Program-made: the position numbers and the translations under genes
Shown here: positions 42,101-50,499 of the stretch, in pieces
Layout: each line of letters opens with the position of its first letter
How positions within the stretch are numbered: the stretch's first letter is position 1
Assembly (NCBI GenBank): GCA_021234155.1
Contig: JAJEKV010000013.1
Coordinates: forward strand, 4,524,028 to 4,588,027
Reading direction: 5' to 3'
Source: Isoetes taiwanensis
Taxonomy: Eukaryota; Streptophyta; Lycopodiopsida; Isoetales; Isoetaceae
Length of the DNA stretch: 64,000 bases
The notes under the pieces: model-generated
What the model saw: the letters and a program-made list of their open reading frames with translations, nothing else
Database searches by the model: none
Told to the model about the DNA's origin: nothing

Positions 42101-42581
42101 TATTGTCAAAGTTCTGCAAGAACTCATTGACATCATCATTTTCCTGAAATTTCAACCTCCTTAGCTCATTCTCTAAAACATCTATTTGTGAGGATGTCTT
42201 TTCCTCATAATTCAAAAGCATGTAACTCCACATCTCACTAGGATGCATACCTCTGATTTTTAGCACAATGCTTGAGCTCACCTTGCTCATAATTATACCC
42301 TGAGCTTCTCTTATTTTTGAAGTCTCATCATCTCCTTTTTCTGTTACAGAAATTTCTTCAGCTGCCTCAGTATCTGCTCCATTGACCGAGCTTGAACTTC
42401 CTTCAGCAGGAACTCTTGAGGTTCTTCTCATCCTCATTCCTTTATCTCCTGGCTCAACCACATTCCACAAGTTTTCCACTTGCAATACATGCTTTACTTT
42501 CTCCTTCCAAACTTGAAACCCTGAATCTCCTTTGAACACATCAATGGCACTTAATAGCCCTGCTCCAAACCTGCTAGACAT
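39108..42581 (-). CDS. copia gag-pol polyprotein lacking knuckle and protease
   Basis: 1157 codons without a stop. Residues 1-220 are copia gag (UBN2-type, WKEKVKHVLQVENLW, RRLKFQENDDVNEFL). Residues 266-280 are the tail of the pre-integrase zinc region (CKGCMLGKHCR). Integrase core: D298, D361, E397 (HTDLCGP, SDRGGEY, NGVAERK). RT: residues about 675-915 with YVDD at 834-837. RNase H: about 1001-1145 (CDADWCGD, ALSTAEAEY, DSQSCIAMAKN). Between KSRGDNSRQ (about 239) and the pre-integrase tail, the CCHC knuckle, the D-T/S-G-A protease and the first half of the pre-integrase domain are missing without breaking frame. The usual length is 1300-1400. It would need protease from another element. 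Confidence 0.92.
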   Translation of the reverse strand: MSSRFGAGLLSAIDVFKGDSGFQVWKEKVKHVLQVENLWNVVEPGDKGMRMRRTSRVPAEGSSSSVNGADTEAAEEISVTEKGDDETSKIREAQGIIMSKVSSSIVLKIRGMHPSEMWSYMLLNYEEKTSSQIDVLENELRRLKFQENDDVNEFLQNFDNIIADLEGAGVHYTQQQQVLAISRAVSTLGNISMFIITIAKTKVEAERMLKTELEQGKVINEEDATQVLFTKSRGDNSRQGKIGPCDIEFMIKQNWIRSENKRAEPYICKGCMLGKHCRLLFHKSKKRATGILDLIHTDLCGPLNVTGITGKKYFITFVDDFSRKTKVYCLRTKDMAFEAFKAFAAEVECSTGRKIKCVRSDRGGEYLSSKFKSYCIKKGIRRQYTCSYTPQQNGVAERKNKTILNAVRAMLKHAGLPNYLWEEAVRTAVLIQNCLPSASINEKSPELLWSGRLPDFDKFKKYGCLTYTHVPEEKRQKLDDRSMVTYLIGYDEESKGYRVFQPERRRVFTSRDVIFVENELYNSNKYCSSNTNGNKDTTENSREQIVDVNKILDDEQEKEVESCDTEESVSLRNEPQNVNMENEAEPDIIKRKRRSEAEILRDEARLEGETYGRNETGRSIRLQTETEENDEILMVLESGQPDTFEEAINSLEGDKWKSTMDEEMKAFERTSTYEVVDLPEGKNVVGNKWVYKVKINADGTPKYKARLVAQGFSQKRGLDYEETFSPVVKLASLRMIIAITNALNLELHHMDVSTAFLNAELEEEIFMKQAPGYERGKNKVWKLNKAVYGLKQSPRQWYKCIDSHLKEQGLTKLNNDGNVYMFKKDGQYCIIAIYVDDCIMAGSNVDVLNHCKEMLKKKYQMTDLGELRKFLGIEVTRDRNNKKLALSQSTYIETVLNKFNMTDCNPVKAPVLSGCRISKEMCPASEREQEEMENVPYRQLIGSLLYIANNTRPDIAFIVNMLSRYNHNPGKGHWLAAKKVLRYLKGSIKVGLVYCSEDLELKAFCDADWCGDLDERKSTSGYIIMLGGAPISWRSKKQTSIALSTAEAEYAAATLAAKEIIWSRRVMEELGIHQKESTILYCDSQSCIAMAKNPVLHERTKHIEMEMHFIRDMVSRKLIQMQHVKTDKQLADILTKGLSGIRFKTLTDLLNCKEANE

Positions 42582-42597
42582 TTTGTCTGCAAAAAGA

Positions 42598-42612
42598 CCA
42601 GCTCTGATACCA
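42598..42612 (-). promoter_or_regulatory. copia primer-binding site, tRNA-iMet
   Basis: Minus strand reads TGGTATCAGAGCTGG one base from the 5' LTR, the classic complement of plant initiator tRNA-Met. Confidence 0.95.
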
Positions 42613-42613
42613 A

Positions 42614-43383
42614 TGTAAGAAAAGAAATCAATACATCAATATTCTTTTCCTTATATCATAATGTTGGACTTCATTCTTATTGATCAAACACCTGTCTTAA
42701 TTCCACAATGTTCATACTTCATATTCATTGCACTCAATGAATAAATTTAAACCATTCTCACACAAACAATACAATGATCAATACATTATTGAGTATTGCC
42801 AAACTTCATTTCAATAAATCCAAGTCTCAACCATTATAAGTTAAATAGCTCAATGGTTATCTACAACATCCTTTATGAGCAATATACCAGTTATCAATTG
42901 AATTCTTTACTGTAGCAATAAAACAAACTTCGCTACTTCATACCTTTGAAAGCTTTACGGATCAATCCGGAATTCAACTGTACAGCCTAACTACATCTTC
43001 ATTTCATATATAGAATCGATTCCGGCGGTTGTGCCGCACCGAATCAATCCTGCTCCTTCTGCTTTTCAAGTCTTCATTGGACCGAGTCCGTTTATACAAA
43101 TATGGCTCAATCCCATTGGACCGAGCTCCATATTCGAAGACTTGACAAATATATCCATTCAAATATTTAACCATGCAACCTTAGGTTAAATACTATATTT
43201 TACACGAAGAAACAAAAGAACCTTTAGATCATAGATCTTTATGCTCTCCACCATGCTAATATCTAGACTTAGGTTTTGAACCATATGATCTAGATATTTT
43301 ACTTCCATTTCTTGTGCAATTGACAGGTTCCTGCTCAGATTCACTGTTCTTCTCAGATTATGATATGACCAGCATATTCAACA
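42614..43383 (-). repeat. 5' LTR of the copia element
   Basis: 770 bp, begins TGTTGAATATGC on the minus strand. Confidence 0.97.
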
Positions 43384-43388
43384 TGGAT
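43384..43388. repeat. target-site duplication TGGAT, right copy
   Basis: Direct repeat of 38271-38275. Confidence 0.95.
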
Positions 43389-43652
43389 TTCATGGGGAGA
43401 GCAAGACCTATTGTTCCGCTTTTTGAGGCCCTACCCTGTATGAGCTACTTCTATAGAGCAGTTCATCACATTCAGGTTCATGTACTGTTGTGGCCAAGGC
43501 TTTGGCAAAACTGGTTTGTTGCTGCTAGCTCCCATGAGAGATGCTTATTGCCTCTTCGCTTGTGTTATCGGGTCCATGAAAGGTAATTGCATAAAAGAAT
43601 GCATCCGGGATGAGGGCATTCAGATTCAGCTTGGTTTCCTCGGCCGTGAAAG
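43389..43652 (+). pseudogene. continuation of the coiled-coil gene after the copia insertion
   Basis: With the copia element removed, the frame ending HSQILD continues DFMGRARPIVPLFEALP. About 45 codons on, sense seems to move to another frame (CCGQGFGKTGLLLL, then SMKGNCIKECIRDEGIQIQL) that ends at GFLGRER before a possible splice donor GTATGC at 43653. The shift may be a frameshift or an unseen splice. No domain recognised. Confidence 0.45.
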
Positions 43653-43719
43653 GTATGCATTGCTCTCAACTAATTTAAACTTATATTTCTCTTAATTCAT
43701 ATTTGTTATTGTAATCGTG

Positions 43720-44105
43720 ATAGTTCTACATGTATGGCTTTCGATTGCATTGCTATTCCTTGTACATGTATAACTTTTTAGTGTACATCATGTAAGTGAG
43801 GTACATAGGCATATATTTGCTTGTTTATTGATGCTTTTATTTTTGAGCTTGGATTTGCAGTTGTATCGGTTGTACATGTATCTAATGGAGTCTACATCCG
43901 CAAATAGATGTACATGCATTTATCTTTAGAGTGCATCGTAGATGGATTCATAAGTATGTGCATTTTTTACATATATGTGCTTTTTTTGGGCATAGATCTA
44001 CATTCCCTAACGGATACACGGGTACATCGGGGTACATTGAGGTACATATATGTACATTGAGGAACATGTACATGTACATTTGGCTCTTGTACATGCTTGG
44101 CGAAT
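43720..44105. repeat. TGTACAT-rich stretch
   Basis: TGTACAT and its palindrome ATGTACAT recur more than ten times, irregularly spaced. Probably intronic. The same motif fills 45115-45330. Confidence 0.8.
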
Positions 44106-44220
44106 GTACCAGATATTTCTCATTGTTTAAGTTACATTTTCATGTTCTTTTATGTCTATTGAAATTTAGATCATTTGTTTGTTTTGCGGATGAGGTCGTT
44201 CCTATCCTATATGCCTTTTA

Positions 44221-44637
44221 ATGGTCGATGTTCATGAGCCATCGCATCGACTCTCTTCTGATTTTACTAAGCATAAGCGGACCGAATCGTAGACCCTCAA
44301 CCTTCCGGCTCGGATCACCAATGATATTTACGGTGCGGGTAATAGAACCATCGCAATGCGGTGCCTCCTCGAACATGGCAAAGTGAAGTTGAGGAAATAG
44401 AGAGGATGGCACTTGAGAAAGCTAAAGCGGTTGCGGTGCAGAGCCTTCAATGGCTGGGCGCAGAATGAAACACTTTCATCACCAAGTGCTAAATTAGTAA
44501 TTGGAGAAGCTCCTAAGAAAGATTAAACCGTCAAAGATCATCTGCGGTGCGGTTACGGACATTATGGCTACAAAGGACACAGATCAGATTTTATCCCGGG
44601 AGATACGGGGAAGAGGAAGTTGAGTTGTAGTTGAGTC
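44221..44637 (+). pseudogene. coding-looking fragments upstream of the charged exons
   Basis: MVDVHEPSHRLSSDFTKHKR from 44221, then after a stop LPARITNDIYGAGNRTIAMR and LLEHGKVKLRK, and later ALEKAKAVAVQSLQWLG. Several stops intervene. It looks like the decayed or unspliced 5' portion of the gene whose exons follow. Confidence 0.35.
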
Positions 44638-44779
44638 CACTCCAAAGAGGAGGCAAAAGAATGTGGTGATGTAACTCCCGGAAGAGGAAAAAAACAGGCA
44701 AAATCTCCAAAGAACAAAAAAAATGTCCTCCAAAAAGAAAATCTCCAGGCAAAAAAGTGCCACCACCACCAAGAAAGAG
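44638..44779 (+). CDS. charged-protein gene, exon A (Lys/Pro-rich)
   Basis: Open after a TGA at 44637. Encodes KEEAKECGDVTPGRGKKT, then CPPKRKSPGKKVPPPPRK, and ends at a canonical donor AG|GTATGT. Phase fits the next exon, where the split codon becomes Arg. Lys/Pro-rich disordered segments like this are common in nuclear proteins. No domain is visible. Confidence 0.5.
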
Positions 44780-44852
44780 GTATGTTCAAGATGAACAAAT
44801 TTTGTTAAACATCTCAGATTTATGATAATTAACCACATTTTTTTGTGGATAG

Positions 44853-45002
44853 GACACGATCACAGGCCGTGAAGGAAGCTGATCCTGATCCTTCTGAGTC
44901 AGAACCGGAAGAGGAAGAGGAGCTACAGGCAAATATTGATGTGATAACAAATAAGGTGCAGCAGTCCACAGAAGATGCTGAAGCAGGTGATGAATTTACA
45001 AG
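44853..45002 (+). CDS. charged-protein gene, exon B (acidic)
   Basis: Follows acceptor TGGATAG. It begins TRSQAVKEADPDPSESEPEE, continues acidic through ELQANIDVITNKVQQSTEDA, and ends EFT at donor AG|GTGAGT. The introns on either side are 73 and 66 nt. Correct splice signals and matching phase on both sides make a real exon likely. The function is not known. Confidence 0.6.
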
Positions 45003-45068
45003 GTGAGTAATATACAATTGATTACAATAGATATATTCTTTTGCTAATGCTGTTGTTTCCTTGTACAG

Positions 45069-45113
45069 TTTAGTGAACCGACTGAAAAGGTTGGTTCCAT
45101 TCACTCCTTATAG
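45069..45113 (+). CDS. charged-protein gene, exon C
   Basis: Acceptor TTGTACAG, then LVNRLKRLVPFTPY in the phase set by exon B, ending at donor AG|GTATGT. The next exon would lie beyond the TGTACAT repeats and I cannot find it. The gene may be the same one that starts at 37.3 kb, or a separate one. Confidence 0.55.
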   Translation, partial: FSEPTEKVGSIHSL

Positions 45114-45114
45114 G

Positions 45115-45330
45115 TATGTTCTATGTACATAAAATGTCCATCCAACAGTTCCACTGATCTGTTACTGTACATCTAATCTACATCTAATGTACAGCCAAAC
45201 AGTTCCACTGATCTGTTACTGTACATTCAATGTACATCCAATGTACATCTAATGTACATCTAATTAATGTTACAATATTTGTACATCACATTAATGTTAC
45301 AATATTAGTACATCAAATGTACATATGTAT
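45115..45330. repeat. TGTACATCTAATGTACATC tandem-like repeat
   Basis: Irregular arrays of TGTACATC(T/C)AA, directly after the donor of exon C. CAGTTCCACTGATCTGTTACTGTACAT is duplicated as a longer block here. Confidence 0.85.
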
Positions 45331-45434
45331 GATTTGTTTGGCTTCATTACCTGAAAGTACACTAAAATGTAAAATGATGTAATTTTGATATTCAAGTACA
45401 TGTAAACGCAGCTGCATGGACATGTAAGTGTTAA

Positions 45435-45495
45435 TGGAAACAATGTAAACAATGTAAAAATGTAAACAATGTAAAAATGTAAACAATGTAAAATG
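45435..45495. repeat. AATGTAAAC minisatellite
   Basis: About six units of AATGTAAA(A/C). Confidence 0.85.
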
Positions 45496-45539
45496 CAATA
45501 CATTTCATGAAAACCATGTGTATTCATTAACAGGTCACT

Positions 45540-47290
45540 CGGAACAGAACTAGAATGTACAGAAGAAAGTCATGAAAGAATTTTGGAAGAAAACATAATC
45601 CAAAACTGAATTGATTCAATTACAAGAGCAAACCTGTGAGATATCAAGGTATTGTATTGCTTGTGTTCTCCTCTTCATGACATCTCTAACCTTTGGTGAA
45701 ACTTTGGTATTATCAAGCCAAAATTCATTTAACGACATTTGATGGAATCATCGATTCTATTTGATCTTGGCATCCTTCCCGCCAAAGCCCATACATTTGC
45801 TCCACTTAATGACATTATCTTCCTTCTTGTTGCAGACTTTGGATAAATTTCTTGGTCAGTATCTTTAGCAATTTTGAAGAAACATTCTTGTTTATATCTC
45901 CTTTTTTCCAACAATCATTGATAGGGGTGAATGTTTTTGCATTAATTTATCTTTGCTATTAGCGGATTTTTACTTCTTGAAGCCCATCTTTCAAGTTTCG
46001 ATCATTGATTTCATAACAATAACGGAAGGATTTCCAATTACGGGCTCGAAAAAAGAAAAAGCCTGTCATCTTGCAACAAACGAGCACAAAAAACTAATCT
46101 TTGATCGGGACGGCGTTTGCCAAAGAATCGAGGATGCAATCCACCGACACATCAACACTTATTTGCTTTATTTGTTTTGTGGCATAACACCGCCAATGTC
46201 GGCATACTTGCGCTTAGAACCACCACTTCCATTGGAATTTTCACCCTCCATGAACAGATTGAAATTGATTTGTATTTCTTGTAGATTCAATTGGTATGTG
46301 TTTGCTTCTGGAATTCGTTCGGTGTTCGGATCCCCGTGAAAGGGGAATTTTGGAAAGGGAGGGACGGATCCATTCGAATTGGTTTGGTGGTTGATTGGTT
46401 AACCAAAATTTGGGGCAGCATCGGGGATGATCTTGCAATCATTGCAACAAACGACACAAAAGCGACAAACCGGACTATCTTGATGTACATCTAAAATGTT
46501 TTAAAAAAGCACAAATTTAGTCCTTCAATTGAGATGACGATGTCGCATACACCCTTTCATGCTTTTACCCTTATGTCTGTGCTCAAAGAGAGAACAATCA
46601 CATCGAATGGCAGTTTCCGACAATGACGTCTAGATGGGACACAACACACCTAAATGGGGCCTGCCTCTGCCACTGTACATGGCTAAAGTGGGTCCTTCCC
46701 CCACTAGCAACAATGGGGAGGGAGATGTGGGCAGGTGCAAGTCCCAACAACCTTACCTTCAAACAATCAAATAATAAAAAAAAAAAAATAAAATAAAAAA
46801 AAATAACGAGATGAGATGATATGACAGTATTTTTTACGTCATACCACTTTAATGTGAAAATTGGTCTTCTTCCATGTCTTTCTCTTTTCTTTCTTTATTT
46901 CTTTATGCCTTTCTCTTTTCTTTCTTTATTTCTCTTATGATGTTTTAGGGGTCTTTGAAGTGGCCGATTTAAGTTGTTGACCCAATATGTCCCAAGGTGG
47001 TCATCTCCTCTACTTAAGAAGGGTTGTGTGTGGCTTCCGAAGAGCTCTTGGACTACACTATGAGACACTTATTGTTGACCCAAGGACTATGTTTATTGCA
47101 ACTAAATACTTGAATGTTTGGTATATTACATAATGATATTATGGAACTTCTACATCAAACGTTTTGGACTGTAATACCATAACATAACAAGCTAAAATTG
47201 CAATATTATGCATGTGCAGCTTTGCCTTGTCCTTGTCTAGCCAAGTCATGCATGTTAGAAATCAATATTGATATAGTTGTCTACAAAGCC
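45540..47290. other. no gene recognised, between the charged gene and the receptor kinase
   Basis: Frames of 60-130 codons at 45729-45914 (minus) and 45953-46339 (plus) resemble nothing I know. On the minus strand near 46230, SNGSGGSKRKYADIGG looks like a nuclear-type linker. There is an A-rich tract at 46769-46803 and a 29-bp pyrimidine tandem duplication at 46879-46940. Confidence 0.4.
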
Positions 47291-47512
47291 TATATGTAAC
47301 ATCGTTGACTGTTATCAATTTTCAAGGCTATTCATTTACCAATGTTCAGAGTGCTGTCACAAACGCTGCATCATCAATCAGTCAAAATAATAGTTACAAT
47401 TCAAGGTCAATGACGATAGTGCCAGGCAATGGGATGGATTGTTTCTTGAAAACCCCCTGTTTTGAACATCAAGCATCCAATTGTTCAGCAAAAAAATTAG
47501 CGTCTTGGAACC

Positions 47513-49909
47513 ATGGCTATGGCATTGCTCATTTTATTGGTCTTCTTAGCACCAACATGCTGGTGCTATAATTCTTCTATGTACTCAGACACCAGGGGGC
47601 TGGGCTGGAAATCCATAATCGGCAATGACTATGAGACAGATCTTGCTGTAAAAAGCAGGACTCAAAATGTGGACACATGGTACTCGTTGATCTATTCACA
47701 AATCAACACTGGTTTGGACTACAGGAGATTGTCAGTAATACTCTGGGATGATTATAATAAGCAGGTAATCTGGTCAGTTGATAAGAATTTGGGGAGAAAT
47801 TCCAGCATCAGCCTGCATCAGAATGGAGATCTACTGTTGGAGAATGAGACCCATGTTCCAGTTTGGTCTATATCCGTTCCTAATGCTACAAATATTTACC
47901 TGAGCCAGGATGGTTATATGGAGCTTCGAAATGCGCAGAATAAGTCTCTTTGGAGCAGTTTTAGCAGCCCAACGAATTGCCTTGTTTGTGGTCAGGCTTT
48001 GACAAAGGGGGGCAGGTTTGTGAGTGGAAATTATAGCTTTGAATTTGATTCTAGCAAGGCGTGGCTTTCTTATAACATGCAATATGCATATAAAAGTTGG
48101 ACTGTGGGTAATAATGCTTCACTTTTTGCTGCATTATGCTGTGATGCATCAGGGGCATACCTGCAGATCCGTTCAGATGTGGGTAATATATCAGAGACTG
48201 GCTATCTGCTGAGCAATTGGGTTGAGTGTGGTGGTGGATCAGTTCTTGTTCAGATCTTGAGCTTGTCTGTTGCAGCTAGAGAATATGTTGCTTTTGCAAG
48301 TCTGGATAATGGGGTTCTTTCAATCTCTAAAGTGTGGAAAGCTGCTAACATTTCGACTCCAGAAAGTGCTGATTCTTGTATCATCCCAAACTCTTGTGGC
48401 CCATATGGGCTGTGCAAAAATGGCAGCTGCTCTGGATGTGTATTGGACAATACAACTTATCTAGACCCTTTGGATCCTCAAAATAATGCATCAGGTTGCA
48501 AACCCAAGCATGATTCTGGCCACTGTGAAATGGTAACAGAAGAGTCTATCGATTTCTACCACAACCCTGATGATCTTCCCAATTTAAAGGGCATCAGTGA
48601 GAAAAACTGCAGAAAAAGCTGTGCAGATTCATCGACGTGCAAAGCTGCATTCTATCAAAGGCAACAAGGCTCTTGTTTTGTGGTGGACAAGGTAAACAGT
48701 CTTCGTTATGCTAATCAAACATATGTTACATTCTTGAAGCTATGCAGGCCAAAGTCGGCCAAGCAGATTTCACTCCGTTCAATGCTGGGGCTCATTCTTG
48801 GGTTAGTTGCAGCACTTTCTTGCTTCTTTGTTTTGATCATAGTCTGTATGAAAAGAAGAAACAGAGAAGACGAATCAGAGGCCGAAGATTGCATTCTGGC
48901 ATCATGCTTATCAGACTCAACTCTGAGGAAATTTTCCTTCCATGAATTGGGCGAAATAACCAGGGGTTTCAGTGAGAAATTAGGCGAAGGAGGTTTTGGA
49001 ACTGTATACAAGGGACTTCTGGCAGATGGGAAAAATATCGCCGTTAAGATTCTTCACGAATCGAACCAAGAAGCGCACGACTTCTATGCAGAGATTTCGG
49101 CCCTAAGTAGGGTTAGGCACTTGAACCTAGTCCAACTGCTGGGTTTTGGCACCAGAAAATCTAAACGGGCTTTAGTGTATGAATATATGCCCAATGGTAC
49201 CCTAGACCAGTGGCTAATGGCCAAGAAGTCTGACATTCTAAGCTGGGAGGGTAGAACAAAAATCGCCATCGGGTCCGCTAAAGGAATGGCATACTTGCAC
49301 GAAGAGTGCCCTGAGAAGATCCTTCACCTCGATGTTAAGCCCCAGAACATTCTCCTAGATGAAGATTTTGGACCAAAAGTAGCAGACTTTGGACTCTCTA
49401 GATTAGTGGATAGAAATGAGAGTGGTGTCTTTATGACTACAATACGTGGGACTCCAGGTTATTTGTCCCCCGAATTGTGTACAGGAGGCAAAATTGGTGT
49501 GAAAAGTGATGTTTTCAGTTTTGGGGTGGTATTGCTCCAAATTGTTTCTGGTGCTAATCTCTCCAATCTAAAGGCTAGCGATATATGGGACTACAACGCT
49601 GATATGATCCATGCATTTGTAGATGACAAATTAGGTGGTTCGTTCTGTATGGATGAAGCAAAGAGGATGTTTTGTGTTGCTATGCTTTGCATCAATCCAG
49701 ATCCAGAATTAAGGCCTTTCATGTCCGCAGTGGTTCAAATGCTGGAAGGCAAGGAAAGTATTCCACATGCTTTGCTTGGTTCACCATATAAGAAAAGCAA
49801 TGTCAAGAGCCTCATTGACTCCCTTAGAAGCAGCGGCACATTATCATTATCTGCACAATGTGAAAGATCATATCAGCACTCCCTTACTGTAACTATCCAA
49901 GGTAGATGA
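47513..49909 (+). CDS. G-type lectin S-receptor-like serine/threonine kinase (SD2-5-like)
   Basis: 798 residues, single exon. Signal peptide 1-18 (ALLILLVFLAPTCWC). Bulb-lectin domain about 38-200. EGF-like Cys cluster 289-309. PAN domain about 338-411. One membrane helix 424-445 followed by KRRNRED. Cytosolic kinase about 485-750 with Gly loop GEGGFGTVY (491-499), Lys512, Glu527, catalytic loop HLDVKPQN (605-612), DFG (625-627) and SPE (652-654). The usual Arg before the catalytic Asp is Leu, so it is a non-RD kinase, a class often linked to immune recognition. All catalytic residues are present. The start is the first Met before a good signal peptide. A decayed paralogue lies in opposite orientation at 61.2-63.5 kb. 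The ligand is unknown. Confidence 0.95.
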   Translation: MAMALLILLVFLAPTCWCYNSSMYSDTRGLGWKSIIGNDYETDLAVKSRTQNVDTWYSLIYSQINTGLDYRRLSVILWDDYNKQVIWSVDKNLGRNSSISLHQNGDLLLENETHVPVWSISVPNATNIYLSQDGYMELRNAQNKSLWSSFSSPTNCLVCGQALTKGGRFVSGNYSFEFDSSKAWLSYNMQYAYKSWTVGNNASLFAALCCDASGAYLQIRSDVGNISETGYLLSNWVECGGGSVLVQILSLSVAAREYVAFASLDNGVLSISKVWKAANISTPESADSCIIPNSCGPYGLCKNGSCSGCVLDNTTYLDPLDPQNNASGCKPKHDSGHCEMVTEESIDFYHNPDDLPNLKGISEKNCRKSCADSSTCKAAFYQRQQGSCFVVDKVNSLRYANQTYVTFLKLCRPKSAKQISLRSMLGLILGLVAALSCFFVLIIVCMKRRNREDESEAEDCILASCLSDSTLRKFSFHELGEITRGFSEKLGEGGFGTVYKGLLADGKNIAVKILHESNQEAHDFYAEISALSRVRHLNLVQLLGFGTRKSKRALVYEYMPNGTLDQWLMAKKSDILSWEGRTKIAIGSAKGMAYLHEECPEKILHLDVKPQNILLDEDFGPKVADFGLSRLVDRNESGVFMTTIRGTPGYLSPELCTGGKIGVKSDVFSFGVVLLQIVSGANLSNLKASDIWDYNADMIHAFVDDKLGGSFCMDEAKRMFCVAMLCINPDPELRPFMSAVVQMLEGKESIPHALLGSPYKKSNVKSLIDSLRSSGTLSLSAQCERSYQHSLTVTIQGR

Positions 49910-50499
49910 GACACCTAATTGATTCATCTAACATATGGTAAATTGAATCTATTCTTTGTACAAAAAAATTATCATGGAGGCCAAGACTGTCGCGATTTCT
50001 ATTTCATGCAAGAATAATCCATGTGCAAAAATCCGCTTGGATAATATTTGTTGAAATACTTTTTAGTAGTGTAATATATTGTTGAAGACTACCTAAAAAA
50101 GAAAAAAAGAAAAAAAAGAGAAAAATTCTGATGCTACAAAGGTATCTTTTACAATGCTCATGTTTGCAATATCTCTATTGCATTTTTGAAAACAAATTCT
50201 GAAGCATATGTTCGCCTTTGTTTAAAAAGTTGTTCAGTAAAACATAGACATGGTCTCCGTCCAGCAAACTGGACCCAGATTTGCAAACAGCTTCAAGAAG
50301 CCTCGAAATTAAACAAATGGTAATTTCTTCCTTCCTTTCTAGGCTGCCAGATTGAAGCATCCAATGCTTCTGAATTTACAATTTCTCTCACAAATTATCC
50401 ATGTCATATTGGGCAGCTCATCATTTGCTTCAAATCTCCAAAAGCAAAGGGTGTTTCTCCGGCAAAATTGTTGTCATTGAAATCAAGATGAAGCAGCTT
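49910..50499. other. 3' flank of the receptor kinase, no gene seen
   Basis: AT-rich with an A/G-rich run at 50095-50125. No canonical AATAAA is obvious close to the stop. Confidence 0.4.

Larger units (their letters stand above)
38276..43383 (-). mobile_element. Ty1/copia LTR retrotransposon, young, 5.1 kb
   Basis: LTRs 38276-39044 and 42614-43383 (769 and 770 bp, about 98% alike by eye, with TG...CA ends) and a TGGAT duplication. Minus-strand order: 5' LTR (right), tRNA-iMet primer-binding site, one long gag-pol frame, polypurine tract GAAGGAGGA (39045-39053), 3' LTR (left). The near-identical LTRs and intact frame make it the youngest complete element here. Confidence 0.97.

Noticed and set aside
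46769-46803. A-rich tract as a LINE poly(A) tail
   Set aside because: No LINE coding sequence or target duplication was found next to it.
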